Of a stretch of DNA of 64,000 nt, positions 1 through 8,675 are shown piece after piece. Origin of the DNA: DASULK01 sp036381835 (GTDB lineage Bacteria > Actinomycetota > Actinomycetes > Mycobacteriales > Micromonosporaceae); contig DASVCA010000102.1 in the NCBI GenBank assembly GCA_036381835.1, positions 1 through 64,000 of the forward strand. Reading direction: 5' to 3'. The notes under the pieces were generated by a model. The model was not told the origin of the DNA and searched no databases. It saw nothing but the letters and a program-made list of their open reading frames with translations. Numbering within the stretch: the stretch's first letter is position 1; the number at the start of each line of letters is the position of its first letter. The translations under genes were made by a program, and so were the position numbers.

Positions 1-476
1 ACATCCTGATCACGGAGGAGGGGTCTACGTTCCGGTCGGCCTACGGGGCGATCGGGCTGACCCCGGACGCGTCCACCAGCTACCTGCTGCCCCAACTCGT
101 GGGGCTGCGCCGGGCACAGCGGATGACGCTGCTCGGCTACGTCCTCGACGCCAAGGAGGCGGTCGAGTGGGGGCTGTGCACCGAGTGCGTACCGGCCGGT
201 CGATCCCGGGCCCGGGCCCGAGAGATCGCCGAGCGCCTGGCCGGCGGGCCGACGCAGGCGTACGGGCACACCAAGCGCCTGCTGCGTGTCGCCGCCCGGC
301 GCGCGCTGACCGAACATCTCGAGGACGAGTCGGTGACGTTGCGGGCGGCGGCCGCCACCCCGGACGCCGCGGAAGGCATCGCCGCCTTCTTCGAGCGTCG
401 TCCGCCCGCCTTCCGCGGGCTCGCCGCCGTCGAGCAGGCCCGAGCGGGCCAGGCGAACCAGACGAGGCAAGCATGA
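1..476 (+). CDS. enoyl-CoA hydratase/isomerase family protein, C-terminal part
   Basis: The gene enters from the left edge; about 157 C-terminal residues are visible, in the frame beginning at base 3. Crotonase-family enzymes hydrate or isomerise enoyl-CoA thioesters in the cytoplasm. The visible part carries the typical crotonase stretch AYGAIGLTPDAS followed by LVGLRRAQ, and a C-terminal helical region with an aromatic FFERRPPAF tail, as in PaaG-like proteins. The N-terminal CoA-binding half lies outside the window, so substrate specificity cannot be judged. Its TGA overlaps the ATG of the next dehydrogenase gene (ATGA), so the two are translationally coupled and probably act on successive beta-oxidation intermediates. 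Confidence 0.85.
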   Translation, partial: ILITEEGSTFRSAYGAIGLTPDASTSYLLPQLVGLRRAQRMTLLGYVLDAKEAVEWGLCTECVPAGRSRARAREIAERLAGGPTQAYGHTKRLLRVAARRALTEHLEDESVTLRAAAATPDAAEGIAAFFERRPPAFRGLAAVEQARAGQANQTRQA

Positions 477-1228
477 ACATCGACGGGAACGTGGCACTGG
501 TGACCGGTGGCCTGTCCGGGCTGGGCATGGCGGTCACCCGTAGGCTGCTCGCCGGTGGCGCGCGCGTCGTGGCTATGAGCCGCTCGTCCGAGCGCGCCGA
601 GAAGGCGCTCGCGGAACTCGGGCAGGACGTGCGCTTCGTCCCCGGCGACGTCACCGAACCCGACGACGTGGCCGAGGCGGTGGCCGCGGCGCGTGAGCAG
701 GGGCCGCTCGGCATCGTCGTCAACTGCGCCGGCACCGTGCAGGTCGGCCGGGTGCTCGGGCGCGGCGGGCCGCTGCCGCTGCCGGAGTTCGAGCGCGTCG
801 TGCGGGTCAACCTGGTCGGCACGTTCAACGTCGTGCGGCTCGCGGCCGAGGCGATGGCCGTGAACGAGCCACAGGCGGGCGACCGGGGCGTGATCGTCTG
901 CACCTCCTCGATCGCCGCCTACGACGGGCAGGCCGGGCAGGTGGCGTACGCGGCCTCGAAGGCGGGTGTCGTCGGCATGACCCTGCCGCTCGCCCGCGAC
1001 CTGGCGCGGCACGCGATCCGGGTGGTGACCGTGGCACCCGGGATCTTCATCACCCCGATGGCCGCGGACCTGCCGCCGGGTGCGCTGGGTCCGTTGATCG
1101 AGCGGACACCGCACCCGAACCGCTCCGGGGATCCGGCGGAGTTCGCGGCGCTCGTCGCGCACGTCGTCGAGAACCCGATGCTCAACGGAGAGGTGATCCG
1201 CCTCGACGGGGCGTTGCGTCTCGCGTGA
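473..1228 (+). CDS. SDR dehydrogenase, HSD10-type 3-hydroxyacyl-CoA dehydrogenase
   Basis: A 251-residue classical short-chain dehydrogenase. The N-terminus has the TGGLSGLG nucleotide-binding motif, then NCAG, and the active site with Ser in CTSSIAAYDG and the YxxxK in YAASK. The C-terminal ENPMLNGEVIRLDGALR is characteristic of the HSD17B10 / 2-methyl-3-hydroxybutyryl-CoA dehydrogenase branch, which oxidises short or branched 3-hydroxyacyl-CoAs with NAD. The start ATG overlaps the stop of the upstream crotonase gene. The pairing with an enoyl-CoA hydratase supports a beta-oxidation role (isoleucine or fatty acid type). The exact substrate is inferred. Confidence 0.85.
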   Translation: MNIDGNVALVTGGLSGLGMAVTRRLLAGGARVVAMSRSSERAEKALAELGQDVRFVPGDVTEPDDVAEAVAAAREQGPLGIVVNCAGTVQVGRVLGRGGPLPLPEFERVVRVNLVGTFNVVRLAAEAMAVNEPQAGDRGVIVCTSSIAAYDGQAGQVAYAASKAGVVGMTLPLARDLARHAIRVVTVAPGIFITPMAADLPPGALGPLIERTPHPNRSGDPAEFAALVAHVVENPMLNGEVIRLDGALRLA

Positions 1229-1331
1229 GCTGACCGATCGGATGCTTTCCGTTCGTTAAGCGGTCGCCCATGTCAGATTGGAGAACCGCAGCCCGGTCCC
1301 GGTGAATACCGTCGCTTGGGCCTTCCGTAGC

Positions 1332-1351
1332 TCGTGCCGTGCGGGGCACGA
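1332..1351 (+). promoter_or_regulatory. small dyad upstream of kmo
   Basis: A perfect 7-base inverted repeat (TCGTGCC / GGCACGA, six-base loop) lies 45 bases before the kmo start, in the only sizeable gap upstream of the kynurenine operon. It could be an operator or a leader hairpin. No T-tract follows, so it is not an ordinary terminator. Confidence 0.3.
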
Positions 1352-1395
1352 TGACCTCCGCAAGCAGATGGACTGCGAGGTACGGGAGGAGACAG

Positions 1396-2748
1396 GTGGC
1401 GAACGCTCGGGACGCCGCCGGCCGGCCGGAGGTGGCCGTGGTCGGCGCAGGTCTGGCCGGCTCGCTGCTCGCCTGCTACCTGGCCCGGCGCGGCTACCCG
1501 GTGACGCTCTACGAGCGGCGGCCGGACCCCCGCACCGGCCGCGTGGAGCGGGGCCGCTCGATCAACCTGGCCCTGTCTGAACGGGGGCTCGACGCGCTGC
1601 GCCGGATCGACCTGGACAAGCAGGTGATGGCCGACGCGCTGCCGATGCGCGGTCGAATGATCCACCCCGTGCAGGGCGAGTTGGACTTCCAGCCGTACAG
1701 CTTCGACGGCGAGCGGGCGATCAACTCGATCGGCCGGGGGGCGCTCAACAACGTGCTGTTGAACGCGGCGGACGCCGCCCCGGGCGTCCGGATCGCCTTC
1801 GAACACCGGCTGGTCGGGCTCGACCCGGCGACCGGCGCGATGACCTTCGAGACGCCGCAGGGTCAGGTGGAGGCGAGGGCCGGGGTGGTGATCGGCACGG
1901 ACGGGGCCGGGTCCGCCGTGCGCGGCCAACTGCTCCGCTACGGCCTGCTCACCGAGAGCCTCGACTTCCTCGACTACGGCTACAAGGAACTGACCATCCC
2001 GCCCTCGCCGTCCGGCGACTTCGCGCTCGCCCCCGACGCCCTGCACATCTGGCCGCGCGGCACCTCCATGCTGATCGCGCTGCCCAACCCGGACCGATCG
2101 TTCACCTGCACCCTGTTCTGGCCCAACAGCGGCACCGCGAGTTTCGCATCGCTGAGCAGCCCGGCGGCCATCGAACGGCACTTCCGTACCCACTACCCGG
2201 ACCTGCCGGCCTTGGCGCCCAACCTGGTCGACGACTACCTGCACAACCCGGTCGGGCTGCTCGGCACGGTCCGCTGCTCGCCGTGGCAGGTCAACGGCCG
2301 GGTGGCGCTGCTCGGCGACGCCGCCCACGCCATCGTGCCGTTCTACGGGCAGGGCGCCAACTGCGCGTTCGAGGACGTCGTGGAACTCGACCGCTGCCTG
2401 GACGAGTGCGGCGACGACTGGTCGGCGGCGCTGCCGCTGTACGAGGCGCGGCGCAAAGGCAACGCCGAAGCGATCGCGCAGATGGCGCTGAACAACTTCG
2501 TGGAGATGCGGGACAAGGTCGCCTCGCCGGTGTACCGGATCGGGAAGAGGGTCGAGCACGCCCTGGAGCGGGCCTTCCCCGGCCGTTACGTCTCCCGCTA
2601 TGAGCTGGTGTCCTTCTCCACCACCCCGTACGTGGAGGTGCAGCGGCGCGTCCGCCGCCAGCACCTGGCGTTGGGGGCGCTCGCGGCGGGCGGCGCCGCC
2701 CTGGTGCTCGGCACCCTCGCCCGCGCGATCACCCGGAGGAAGCCGTGA
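1396..2748 (+). CDS. kmo: kynurenine 3-monooxygenase with C-terminal membrane anchor
   Basis: FAD-dependent aromatic hydroxylase that converts L-kynurenine to 3-hydroxykynurenine with NADPH and O2. From the GTG at 1396 it is 450 residues. This start has GGAGGAG just upstream; an in-frame start at 1339 is less likely. The sequence shows the FAD motif GAGLAG (about residues 17-22), the family stretch RGRSINLALSERG, and the second FAD motif LLGDAAHAIVPFYGQGAN. Unusually for a bacterial member, the C-terminus carries a hydrophobic helix (about residues 424-445) followed by TRRKP, resembling the membrane tail of mitochondrial KMO. It is the first gene of the operon and its stop overlaps the dehydrogenase start (GTGA). 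Kynureninase and tryptophan dioxygenase are not in this window. Confidence 0.9.
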   Translation: MANARDAAGRPEVAVVGAGLAGSLLACYLARRGYPVTLYERRPDPRTGRVERGRSINLALSERGLDALRRIDLDKQVMADALPMRGRMIHPVQGELDFQPYSFDGERAINSIGRGALNNVLLNAADAAPGVRIAFEHRLVGLDPATGAMTFETPQGQVEARAGVVIGTDGAGSAVRGQLLRYGLLTESLDFLDYGYKELTIPPSPSGDFALAPDALHIWPRGTSMLIALPNPDRSFTCTLFWPNSGTASFASLSSPAAIERHFRTHYPDLPALAPNLVDDYLHNPVGLLGTVRCSPWQVNGRVALLGDAAHAIVPFYGQGANCAFEDVVELDRCLDECGDDWSAALPLYEARRKGNAEAIAQMALNNFVEMRDKVASPVYRIGKRVEHALERAFPGRYVSRYELVSFSTTPYVEVQRRVRRQHLALGALAAGGAALVLGTLARAITRRKP

Positions 2749-4247
2749 TCTGGCATCCGCAGCTGATGTCCGGCCGTCCGGCCGGCGAACCGGGACGACT
2801 GCGCCACTTCGTCGACGGTGAGTTCGTCGCCGGTGACCGGACGTTCCCCAAGGTCAGCCCGGTCACCGGGGAGACCCTGTTCGAGGTGGCGGAGGCGGAC
2901 GCGGCGACCGTGGACGCCGCCGTGGACGCCGCCCGCCGGGCCCTGCGCGGTCCGTGGGGGCGGATGGGTGAAGCGCAGCGGGCCGCGTTGCTGCGCCGTG
3001 TCGCCGACGAACTCGAACGCCGCTTCGACGACCTGGTCACCGCGGAGGTCGCCGACACCGGCAAGGCCATCTCCCAGGCTCGCACCCTCGACATCCCGAG
3101 AGGAGCGGCCAACTTCCGGGCGTTCGCCGACCTGATCGCGACCGCGCCCACCGAGTCCTTCGTCACCACCACCGCCACGGGCGGCCGGGCGCTCAACTAC
3201 GCGGTCCGCAAGCCGGTCGGTGTCGTCGCCGTCATCGTGCCGTGGAACCTGCCCCTGCTGCTGCTCACCTGGAAGGTCGCCCCGGCGCTGGCCTGCGGCA
3301 ACACGGTCGTGGTCAAACCCAGCGAGGAAACCCCCTCGTCGGCGACGCTGCTCGCCGAGGTGATGGCCGCGGCGGGAGTACCGGACGGGGTCTTCAACCT
3401 GGTGCACGGCTTCGGACCGAACTCCGCGGGAGAGTTCCTCACCTGCCACCCGGGCGTGGACGCGATCACCTTCACCGGGGAGTCCGCGACCGGCAGCGCG
3501 ATCATGCGGGCGGCGGCGGACGGGGTGAAGGCGGTCTCCTTCGAACTCGGCGGCAAGAACGCCGGCCTGGTCTTCGCCGACGCCGACCTGGACGCCGCGG
3601 TCGCCGGCTCGGTCCGCTCGTCGTTCACCAACGGCGGGCAGGTCTGCCTGTGCACCGAGCGACTGTACGTGCAGCGCCCGGTCTTCGACGAGTTCGTCAC
3701 CCGGCTCGCCGAACGAGCCGCGCAGCTGCCGTACGGCTGGCCCGAGGACGAGGCGACGGTGAACATGCCGCTTATCTCGCACAAGCACCGGGAGAAGGTG
3801 CTCGGCTACTACCAGCTGGCCCGCGCCGAGGGCGCGACGGTGCTCGCCGGCGGGGCGGTGCCCCGATTCGGCGACGCCCGCGACGGCGGTGCCTGGGTGC
3901 AGCCGACCGTGCTCACCGGGCTCGGACCGAACGCCCGCACCAACCGGGAGGAGATCTTCGGCCCGGTCTGCCACGTCGCGCCCTTCGACGACGAGGAGGA
4001 GGCGTACGCGCTGGCCAACGCGACCGACTACGGGCTCGCCGCCACCGTGTGGACCCGGGATGTGGCCCGCGCCCACCGGGCCGGCGCGGCCCTCGACGCC
4101 GGCCTGGTCTGGGTCAACACCTGGTTCCTGCGGGACCTGCGCACGCCGTTCGGCGGGATGAAGGCCTCCGGGGTCGGTCGGGAAGGCGGGGTGCATTCGC
4201 TCGGCTTCTACTCGGAGCTGACCAACGTCTGTGTGGAGCTGTCGTGA
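2745..4247 (+). CDS. 2-aminomuconate 6-semialdehyde dehydrogenase
   Basis: A 500-residue NAD-dependent aldehyde dehydrogenase. It has the NAD-binding region PWNLPLLLLTWK, the catalytic base Glu267 in FELGGKN and the catalytic Cys301 in GQVCLCTER. The last motif is typical of the hydroxymuconic/aminomuconic semialdehyde dehydrogenase branch (AmnC, NbaE, DmpC, human ALDH8A1). In this operon it should oxidise 2-aminomuconate semialdehyde, the product of the ACMS decarboxylase encoded at 8672, to 2-aminomuconate. The GTG start overlaps the kmo stop and the stop overlaps the next GTG. Alone, the sequence could not separate the amino- from the hydroxymuconate substrate; the neighbours decide it. 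Confidence 0.88.
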   Translation: MIWHPQLMSGRPAGEPGRLRHFVDGEFVAGDRTFPKVSPVTGETLFEVAEADAATVDAAVDAARRALRGPWGRMGEAQRAALLRRVADELERRFDDLVTAEVADTGKAISQARTLDIPRGAANFRAFADLIATAPTESFVTTTATGGRALNYAVRKPVGVVAVIVPWNLPLLLLTWKVAPALACGNTVVVKPSEETPSSATLLAEVMAAAGVPDGVFNLVHGFGPNSAGEFLTCHPGVDAITFTGESATGSAIMRAAADGVKAVSFELGGKNAGLVFADADLDAAVAGSVRSSFTNGGQVCLCTERLYVQRPVFDEFVTRLAERAAQLPYGWPEDEATVNMPLISHKHREKVLGYYQLARAEGATVLAGGAVPRFGDARDGGAWVQPTVLTGLGPNARTNREEIFGPVCHVAPFDDEEEAYALANATDYGLAATVWTRDVARAHRAGAALDAGLVWVNTWFLRDLRTPFGGMKASGVGREGGVHSLGFYSELTNVCVELS

Positions 4248-5032
4248 CGGACATCGAACGGGCCGCCTCGGCGCTGCGGGCGGCGTACGAGTCCCGCCGG
4301 CCGTGCCCACCGCTGCGGGGGTCGCTGCTGCCCGAGGGCGACATCGACGCGGCGTACGCGGTGCAGCGGGCCCAGGTGCGCCGCTGGGTGGCCGAGGGGC
4401 GCCGACCCGTCGGTGCGAAAGTCGGCCTGACGTCCCGTGCGGTGCAGGAGAGCTTCGGCGTCTATCAGCCGGACTTCGGGGTGCTGCTCGCGGACATGGC
4501 GGTGCCCGACGGCGCCGAGGTCGACCTCGGCCGGCTGCTGCAACCCCGGGTGGAGGCGGAGATCGCCTTCGTGCTCGGCGCGGACCTGCCGTACGAGCAG
4601 GTCACGGTCGCCGACGTGATCCGGGCGACCGACCATGTGCTGCCGGCGATCGAGATCGTCGACTCCCGGGTGGCCGGCTGGGACATCTCCATCGTCGACA
4701 CGGTCGCCGACAACGCCTCCAGCGGCCTGTTCGTGCTCGGCACCTCGCCGCGACGGCTGTCTGACGTTGATCTGCGACTGTGCGGGATGGTTCTGGAACA
4801 GGCCGGTGAGCCGGTGTCGGTGGGCGCGGGCGCGGCCTGTCTGGGCAACCCGCTGCACGCGGTGGCGTGGCTCGCCGCCACCCTGGCGCGGGCCGGGGAT
4901 CCGCTGCGGACCGGCGATGTGGTGCTGTCCGGAGCGCTCGGGCCGATGGTGCCGGTGACCCCGGGTGCCGCGTACGAGGCGCGCATCTCCGGGCTCGGCT
5001 CGGTGCGTACCTGCTTCACGAGGGAGGTGTGA
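4244..5032 (+). CDS. dmpE: 2-keto-4-pentenoate hydratase
   Basis: A 262-residue member of the fumarylacetoacetase-like hydratase/decarboxylase family. It adds water to 2-oxopent-4-enoate to give 4-hydroxy-2-oxovalerate. Segments GAKVGLTSRAVQ, YQPDFGVLLADM, QPRVEAEIAFVL (metal-binding acidic residues) and DTVADNASSGLFVLG resemble DmpE/XylJ/MhpD rather than the decarboxylase paralogue at 6965. The position directly before acetaldehyde dehydrogenase and aldolase genes matches the order in phenol meta-cleavage operons. The GTG start at 4244 overlaps the preceding stop (GTGA), and its TGA overlaps the following ATG. Confidence 0.87.
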   Translation: MTDIERAASALRAAYESRRPCPPLRGSLLPEGDIDAAYAVQRAQVRRWVAEGRRPVGAKVGLTSRAVQESFGVYQPDFGVLLADMAVPDGAEVDLGRLLQPRVEAEIAFVLGADLPYEQVTVADVIRATDHVLPAIEIVDSRVAGWDISIVDTVADNASSGLFVLGTSPRRLSDVDLRLCGMVLEQAGEPVSVGAGAACLGNPLHAVAWLAATLARAGDPLRTGDVVLSGALGPMVPVTPGAAYEARISGLGSVRTCFTREV

Positions 5033-5952
5033 TGGCCGTCGGCGTGGCGGTGATCGGGTCGGGCAACATCGGCACCGACCTGATGATCAAAGTTCTGCGG
5101 TTGTCCCGCCGGCTGCGGATGGTGGCGATGGCCGGCATCGATCCGGAGTCGGACGGCCTGGCGCGGGCCCGTCGACTCGGTGTGGCGACCACCGCCGAGG
5201 GTGTCGCCGGTCTGGTGGCGATGCCCGAGTTCGCCGATGTCGAAATCGTCTTCGACGCCACCTCCGCCGGCGCGCACCGGCACAACGACGAGGTGCTGCG
5301 GGCGCACGGCCGGACCGTCATCGACCTGACGCCCGCCGCGATCGGGCCGTACGTGGTGCCGCCGGTCAACCTCGACGCGCACCTGCACGAACGCAACCTC
5401 AACATGGTCACCTGCGGCGGACAGGCCACCGTGCCGATCGTCGCCGCCGTCGGCCGGGTCGCCCCGGTCGCCTACGGGGAGATCGTCGCCTCCATCGCGT
5501 CGCGGTCGGCGGGACCGGGCACCCGGGCGAACATCGACGAGTTCACCGAGACGACGGCCCGGGCGATCGAGGTGGTCGGCGGCGCCGAGCGCGGCAAGGC
5601 GATCATCATTCTCAACCCGGCCGAGCCGCCGCTGCTGATGCGGGACACCGTCCACTGTCTGTGTCCGGACCCGGACGCCGACCGGGCGAAGATCGCCGCG
5701 TCGGTGGCCGAGATGGTGGCCGCGGTGCAGGAGTACGTGCCGGGCTACCGGCTCAAGCAGGAGGTCCAGTTCGACGAGGCGGACACCTACGTGCCGGCGC
5801 TCGGACGGCGGTTCACGGGCCTGCAGGTATCGGTCTTCCTCGAGGTCTCCGGTGCGGGCCACTATCTGCCCGCCTACGCCGGCAACCTCGACATCATGAC
5901 CTCGGCGGCGGTGCGCACCGCCGAACGGATCGTGGAGGTGCGGGGGCGATGA
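5032..5952 (+). CDS. mhpF: acetaldehyde dehydrogenase (acylating)
   Basis: A 306-residue CoA-acylating acetaldehyde dehydrogenase that converts acetaldehyde, NAD and CoA to acetyl-CoA. Seen: Rossmann motif GSGNIG (residues 9-14), the FDATSAG segment, the catalytic cysteine Cys128 in MVTCGGQAT, and the conserved SRSAGPGTRANIDEF. In this family the enzyme forms a channelling complex with the aldolase, whose gene overlaps it by four bases immediately downstream. Start ATG overlaps the hydratase stop. Length and motifs are standard for DmpF/MhpF. Confidence 0.95.
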   Translation: MAVGVAVIGSGNIGTDLMIKVLRLSRRLRMVAMAGIDPESDGLARARRLGVATTAEGVAGLVAMPEFADVEIVFDATSAGAHRHNDEVLRAHGRTVIDLTPAAIGPYVVPPVNLDAHLHERNLNMVTCGGQATVPIVAAVGRVAPVAYGEIVASIASRSAGPGTRANIDEFTETTARAIEVVGGAERGKAIIILNPAEPPLLMRDTVHCLCPDPDADRAKIAASVAEMVAAVQEYVPGYRLKQEVQFDEADTYVPALGRRFTGLQVSVFLEVSGAGHYLPAYAGNLDIMTSAAVRTAERIVEVRGR

Positions 5953-6968
5953 CCGAGGTGTACGTCCAGGACGTGACGCTGCGGGACGGGATGCACGCCA
6001 TCCGCCACCGCTACACGGTCGACCAGGTGCGGCAGATCGCGGCCGCGCTGGACGCGGCCGGCGTCGCCGCCATCGAGATCGCGCACGGCGACGGACTGGC
6101 CGGCTCCAGCGTCAACTACGGGCACGGCGCGGCCAGCGACGCCGAGTGGATCGCCGCCGCCGCCGAGGTGGTGCAGAACGCGAAGTTGACCACCCTGCTG
6201 CTGCCCGGTATCGGCACCATCGCCGACCTGAGAGCGGCCCGCGACCTCGGGGTGACCAGTGTCCGGATCGCCACCCATTGCACCGAGGCGGACATCGCCG
6301 CACAGCACATCTCCTGGGCTAGGGAGAACGGGATGGACGTCGCCGGGTTCCTGATGATGGCGCACATGAACGACCCGGCCGCGCTGGCCGCCCAGGCGAA
6401 GCTGATGGAGTCCTACGGCGCGCACTGCGTCTACATCACCGACTCCGGCGGCCGGTTGCAGATGCGGGACGTGGCGGAGCGGGTCGACGCGTACCGGCAG
6501 GTCCTCGACCCGGCCACCCAGATCGGCATCCACGCCCACCACAACCTGTCCCTCGGCGTGGCCAACAGCATCGTCGCCGTCGAGCACGGCGCGGTGCGGG
6601 TTGACGCGTCCCTGGCCGGGATGGGGGCGGGCGCCGGCAACGCCCCGCTGGAGGTCTTCGTCGCCAACGCCGAACTGCTCGGCTGGCGGCACGGCTGCGA
6701 CGTGTTCGCCCTGATGGACGCGGCCGACGAACTGGTGCGACCGTTGCAGGACCGCCCGGTGCGGGTGGACCGGGAGACCCTGATGCTCGGCTACGCCGGG
6801 GTCTACTCCAGCTTCCTGCGCCACGCCGAGCGCGCCTCGGAGAAGTACGGAGTCGATGTCCGCTCGATCCTGCTCGAGTTGGGCCGCCGCCGGATGGTCG
6901 GCGGGCAGGAAGACATGATCGTCGACGTGGCGCTGGACCTGGCCCGGGCCGGGAAGGAGGGGTCGTGA
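5949..6968 (+). CDS. mhpE: 4-hydroxy-2-oxovalerate aldolase
   Basis: A 339-residue HMGL-like aldolase that splits 4-hydroxy-2-oxovalerate into pyruvate and acetaldehyde. The TIM-barrel start has DVTLRDGMHA with the catalytic Arg and metal-binding Asp. The metal-binding HAHHN motif is in the middle, and the C-terminal communication domain begins around LMLGYAGVYSSFL. It is coupled at both ends: ATG overlaps the dehydrogenase stop and TGA overlaps the next GTG. Acetaldehyde is expected to pass by tunnel to the adjacent acylating dehydrogenase, as known for DmpFG. Confidence 0.95.
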   Translation: MTEVYVQDVTLRDGMHAIRHRYTVDQVRQIAAALDAAGVAAIEIAHGDGLAGSSVNYGHGAASDAEWIAAAAEVVQNAKLTTLLLPGIGTIADLRAARDLGVTSVRIATHCTEADIAAQHISWARENGMDVAGFLMMAHMNDPAALAAQAKLMESYGAHCVYITDSGGRLQMRDVAERVDAYRQVLDPATQIGIHAHHNLSLGVANSIVAVEHGAVRVDASLAGMGAGAGNAPLEVFVANAELLGWRHGCDVFALMDAADELVRPLQDRPVRVDRETLMLGYAGVYSSFLRHAERASEKYGVDVRSILLELGRRRMVGGQEDMIVDVALDLARAGKEGS

Positions 6969-7732
6969 CCGCGGCATCCGACCTCGACGTGCTGGCCGCC
7001 CGGCTGGACGAGGCCGCCCGGTCCGCGACCGCCGTGCCGTCGCTCGCCGCCGCGCTCGACCCGGACTCCGCGTACGCGGTGCAGGCCGCGCTCGTCGAGC
7101 GCCGGTTGGCCCGGGGCGAGCGCCTGGTCGGCCTGAAGATGGGCCTGACCAGCCGGGCCAAGATGGCGCAGATGGGCGTCGACGAGGTGATCTGGGGTCG
7201 GCTCACCGACGCGATGCGCATCCCCGACGGCGGCAAGGTCGACCTCCGCCCGTTCATCCACCCCCGGGTCGAGCCGGAGGTCGCCTTCCTGCTGGACCGC
7301 GCTCCCGAGCCCGGCGACGACTTCGCCACCGCGGTGCGGGCGGTCGCCCCGGCCCTCGAGTTGATCGACTCGCGCTACCGGGACTTCAAGTTCGGCCTGG
7401 CGGACGTGATCGCCGACAACACCTCGGCCGCCGGGTTCGTGATCGGGCCTTGGCAGCCGGTACCGGCCGGGCTGGACAATCTCGGCGTACTGTTGGAAAT
7501 CGATGGACGTGTCGTGCAGGCCGGCTCCACCGCGGCGATCCTCGGCGACCCGCGTCGGGCGTTCCACGAGGCGGTACGGCTGGCCGCCCGGCACGGCGTA
7601 CGGATGCGGGAGGGCTGGGTGCTGCTCGCCGGTGCCGCCACGGCCGCCGTGCCGCTCACGCCCGGCGCGCACGTCCGGGCCGTCGTCGAGGGTCTGGGCA
7701 CGGCCTGCCTGACCGCGCAGGAGGAACGATGA
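6965..7732 (+). CDS. dmpH: 4-oxalocrotonate (2-oxo-3-hexenedioate) decarboxylase
   Basis: A 255-residue paralogue of the hydratase at 4244, from the same metal-dependent family. The segments GLKMGLTSRAKMAQMGV, GRLTDAMRIPDGG and HPRVEPEVAFLL match the DmpH/XylI decarboxylase branch. It should decarboxylate 2-oxohex-3-enedioate to 2-oxopent-4-enoate, the substrate of the upstream hydratase. In phenol pathways the two proteins form a complex. GTG start overlaps the aldolase stop; TGA overlaps the ATG of the deaminase gene. No 4-oxalocrotonate tautomerase gene is visible in the operon. Confidence 0.88.
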   Translation: MTAASDLDVLAARLDEAARSATAVPSLAAALDPDSAYAVQAALVERRLARGERLVGLKMGLTSRAKMAQMGVDEVIWGRLTDAMRIPDGGKVDLRPFIHPRVEPEVAFLLDRAPEPGDDFATAVRAVAPALELIDSRYRDFKFGLADVIADNTSAAGFVIGPWQPVPAGLDNLGVLLEIDGRVVQAGSTAAILGDPRRAFHEAVRLAARHGVRMREGWVLLAGAATAAVPLTPGAHVRAVVEGLGTACLTAQEER

Positions 7733-8154
7733 GCGAAGCCAAGGTGGTCGCCGGCCACGCCACCCCACGTGGCGCGTACCCGCACGTCAAGGTCGCCAAC
7801 GGTTTCGTCTTCATCTCCGGTACGAGCAGCCGGCGACCGGACAACACGATCGCCGGTGCCTCGGTGGACGAGATGGGGACCGTCGATCTCGACATCCGGG
7901 AGCAGACCCGGGCGGTCATCGAGAACATCCGGGACCTGCTGCGCGCGGTGGGGGCGGACCTGTCCGACCTGGTTCAGGTCACCGCCTACCTGGTGAACAT
8001 GAACGACTTCGGCGGCTACAACGAGGTGTACGCCGAATACTTCGACGCCACGGGACCGACCCGCACCACCGTCGCCGTGCACCAGCTGCCGCACCCTCAC
8101 CTGCTGATCGAGATGCAGGCAGTCGCCGTACTACCGGAGGGAGGGTCATCATGA
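7729..8154 (+). CDS. RidA/YjgF-family 2-aminomuconate deaminase
   Basis: A 141-residue RidA-fold protein. It has FVFISGTSSRRPDN near the N-terminus, the VIENIRDLLRAVGADLSDLVQVT helical part, and a C-terminal LLIEMQAVAV strand where RidA proteins carry the active-site region. RidA-family AmnD/NbaF deaminases convert 2-aminomuconate to 4-oxalocrotonate plus ammonia. The assignment rests mainly on its place between the decarboxylase gene and the 3-hydroxyanthranilate dioxygenase gene. The start was set at the ATG overlapping the previous stop (GATGAG), preceded by GAGGA. Confidence 0.85.
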   Translation: MSEAKVVAGHATPRGAYPHVKVANGFVFISGTSSRRPDNTIAGASVDEMGTVDLDIREQTRAVIENIRDLLRAVGADLSDLVQVTAYLVNMNDFGGYNEVYAEYFDATGPTRTTVAVHQLPHPHLLIEMQAVAVLPEGGSS

Positions 8155-8675
8155 CCGAGATCGGGCAGCCGTTGAACTTCCCCGGCTGGATCGAAGAGTA
8201 CCGTCACCTGCTCAAGCCGCCGGTGGGCAACCGGCAACTGTTCACCGGCAGCGAGGATTTCATCGTGATGGTGGTCGGCGGCCCGAATCAGCGCACGGAC
8301 TTCCACGTCGACCCGTACGAGGAGTTCTTCTACCAGATCAAGGGCGACATGCACGTCAACCTGATGACCTCGGACGGACCGCAGACGGTGCACATCCGCG
8401 AGGGGGAGATGTGGATGCTGCCCGCCGCGATGCCGCACTCTCCGCAGCGTCCCGAGGCCGGTTCGATCGGTCTGGTGATCGAACGGGTGCGCAAGGAGGG
8501 CACGCTGGAGAAGTTCCAGTGGTACTGCATGGGGTGCCATGCCCTGCTGCACGAGGTCGAGCTGCAGGTGCGGGACATCGTGGCCGACCTGCCGCCGGTC
8601 TTCGAATCCTTCTACGCCGACGTGAAGGCCCGTACCTGTAACGCGTGCGGGGCCGTGCACCCGGGTAAGGGATGA
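8151..8675 (+). CDS. nbaC: 3-hydroxyanthranilate 3,4-dioxygenase
   Basis: A 174-residue cupin that opens the ring of 3-hydroxyanthranilate to 2-amino-3-carboxymuconate semialdehyde. The Fe(II) ligands expected for the family are visible as His52, Glu58 and His96. The C-terminal rubredoxin-like site of bacterial members is also present: Cys126/Cys129 in CMGC and Cys163/Cys166 in CNAC. The gene overlaps its neighbours on both sides by four bases. The product is passed to the decarboxylase encoded next. Confidence 0.96.
   Translation: MTEIGQPLNFPGWIEEYRHLLKPPVGNRQLFTGSEDFIVMVVGGPNQRTDFHVDPYEEFFYQIKGDMHVNLMTSDGPQTVHIREGEMWMLPAAMPHSPQRPEAGSIGLVIERVRKEGTLEKFQWYCMGCHALLHEVELQVRDIVADLPPVFESFYADVKARTCNACGAVHPGKG

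Noticed and set aside
6965..7732. second hydratase-like gene considered a redundant duplicate of 4244-5032
   Set aside because: Its motifs match the DmpH decarboxylase branch, and both activities are needed in the pathway.
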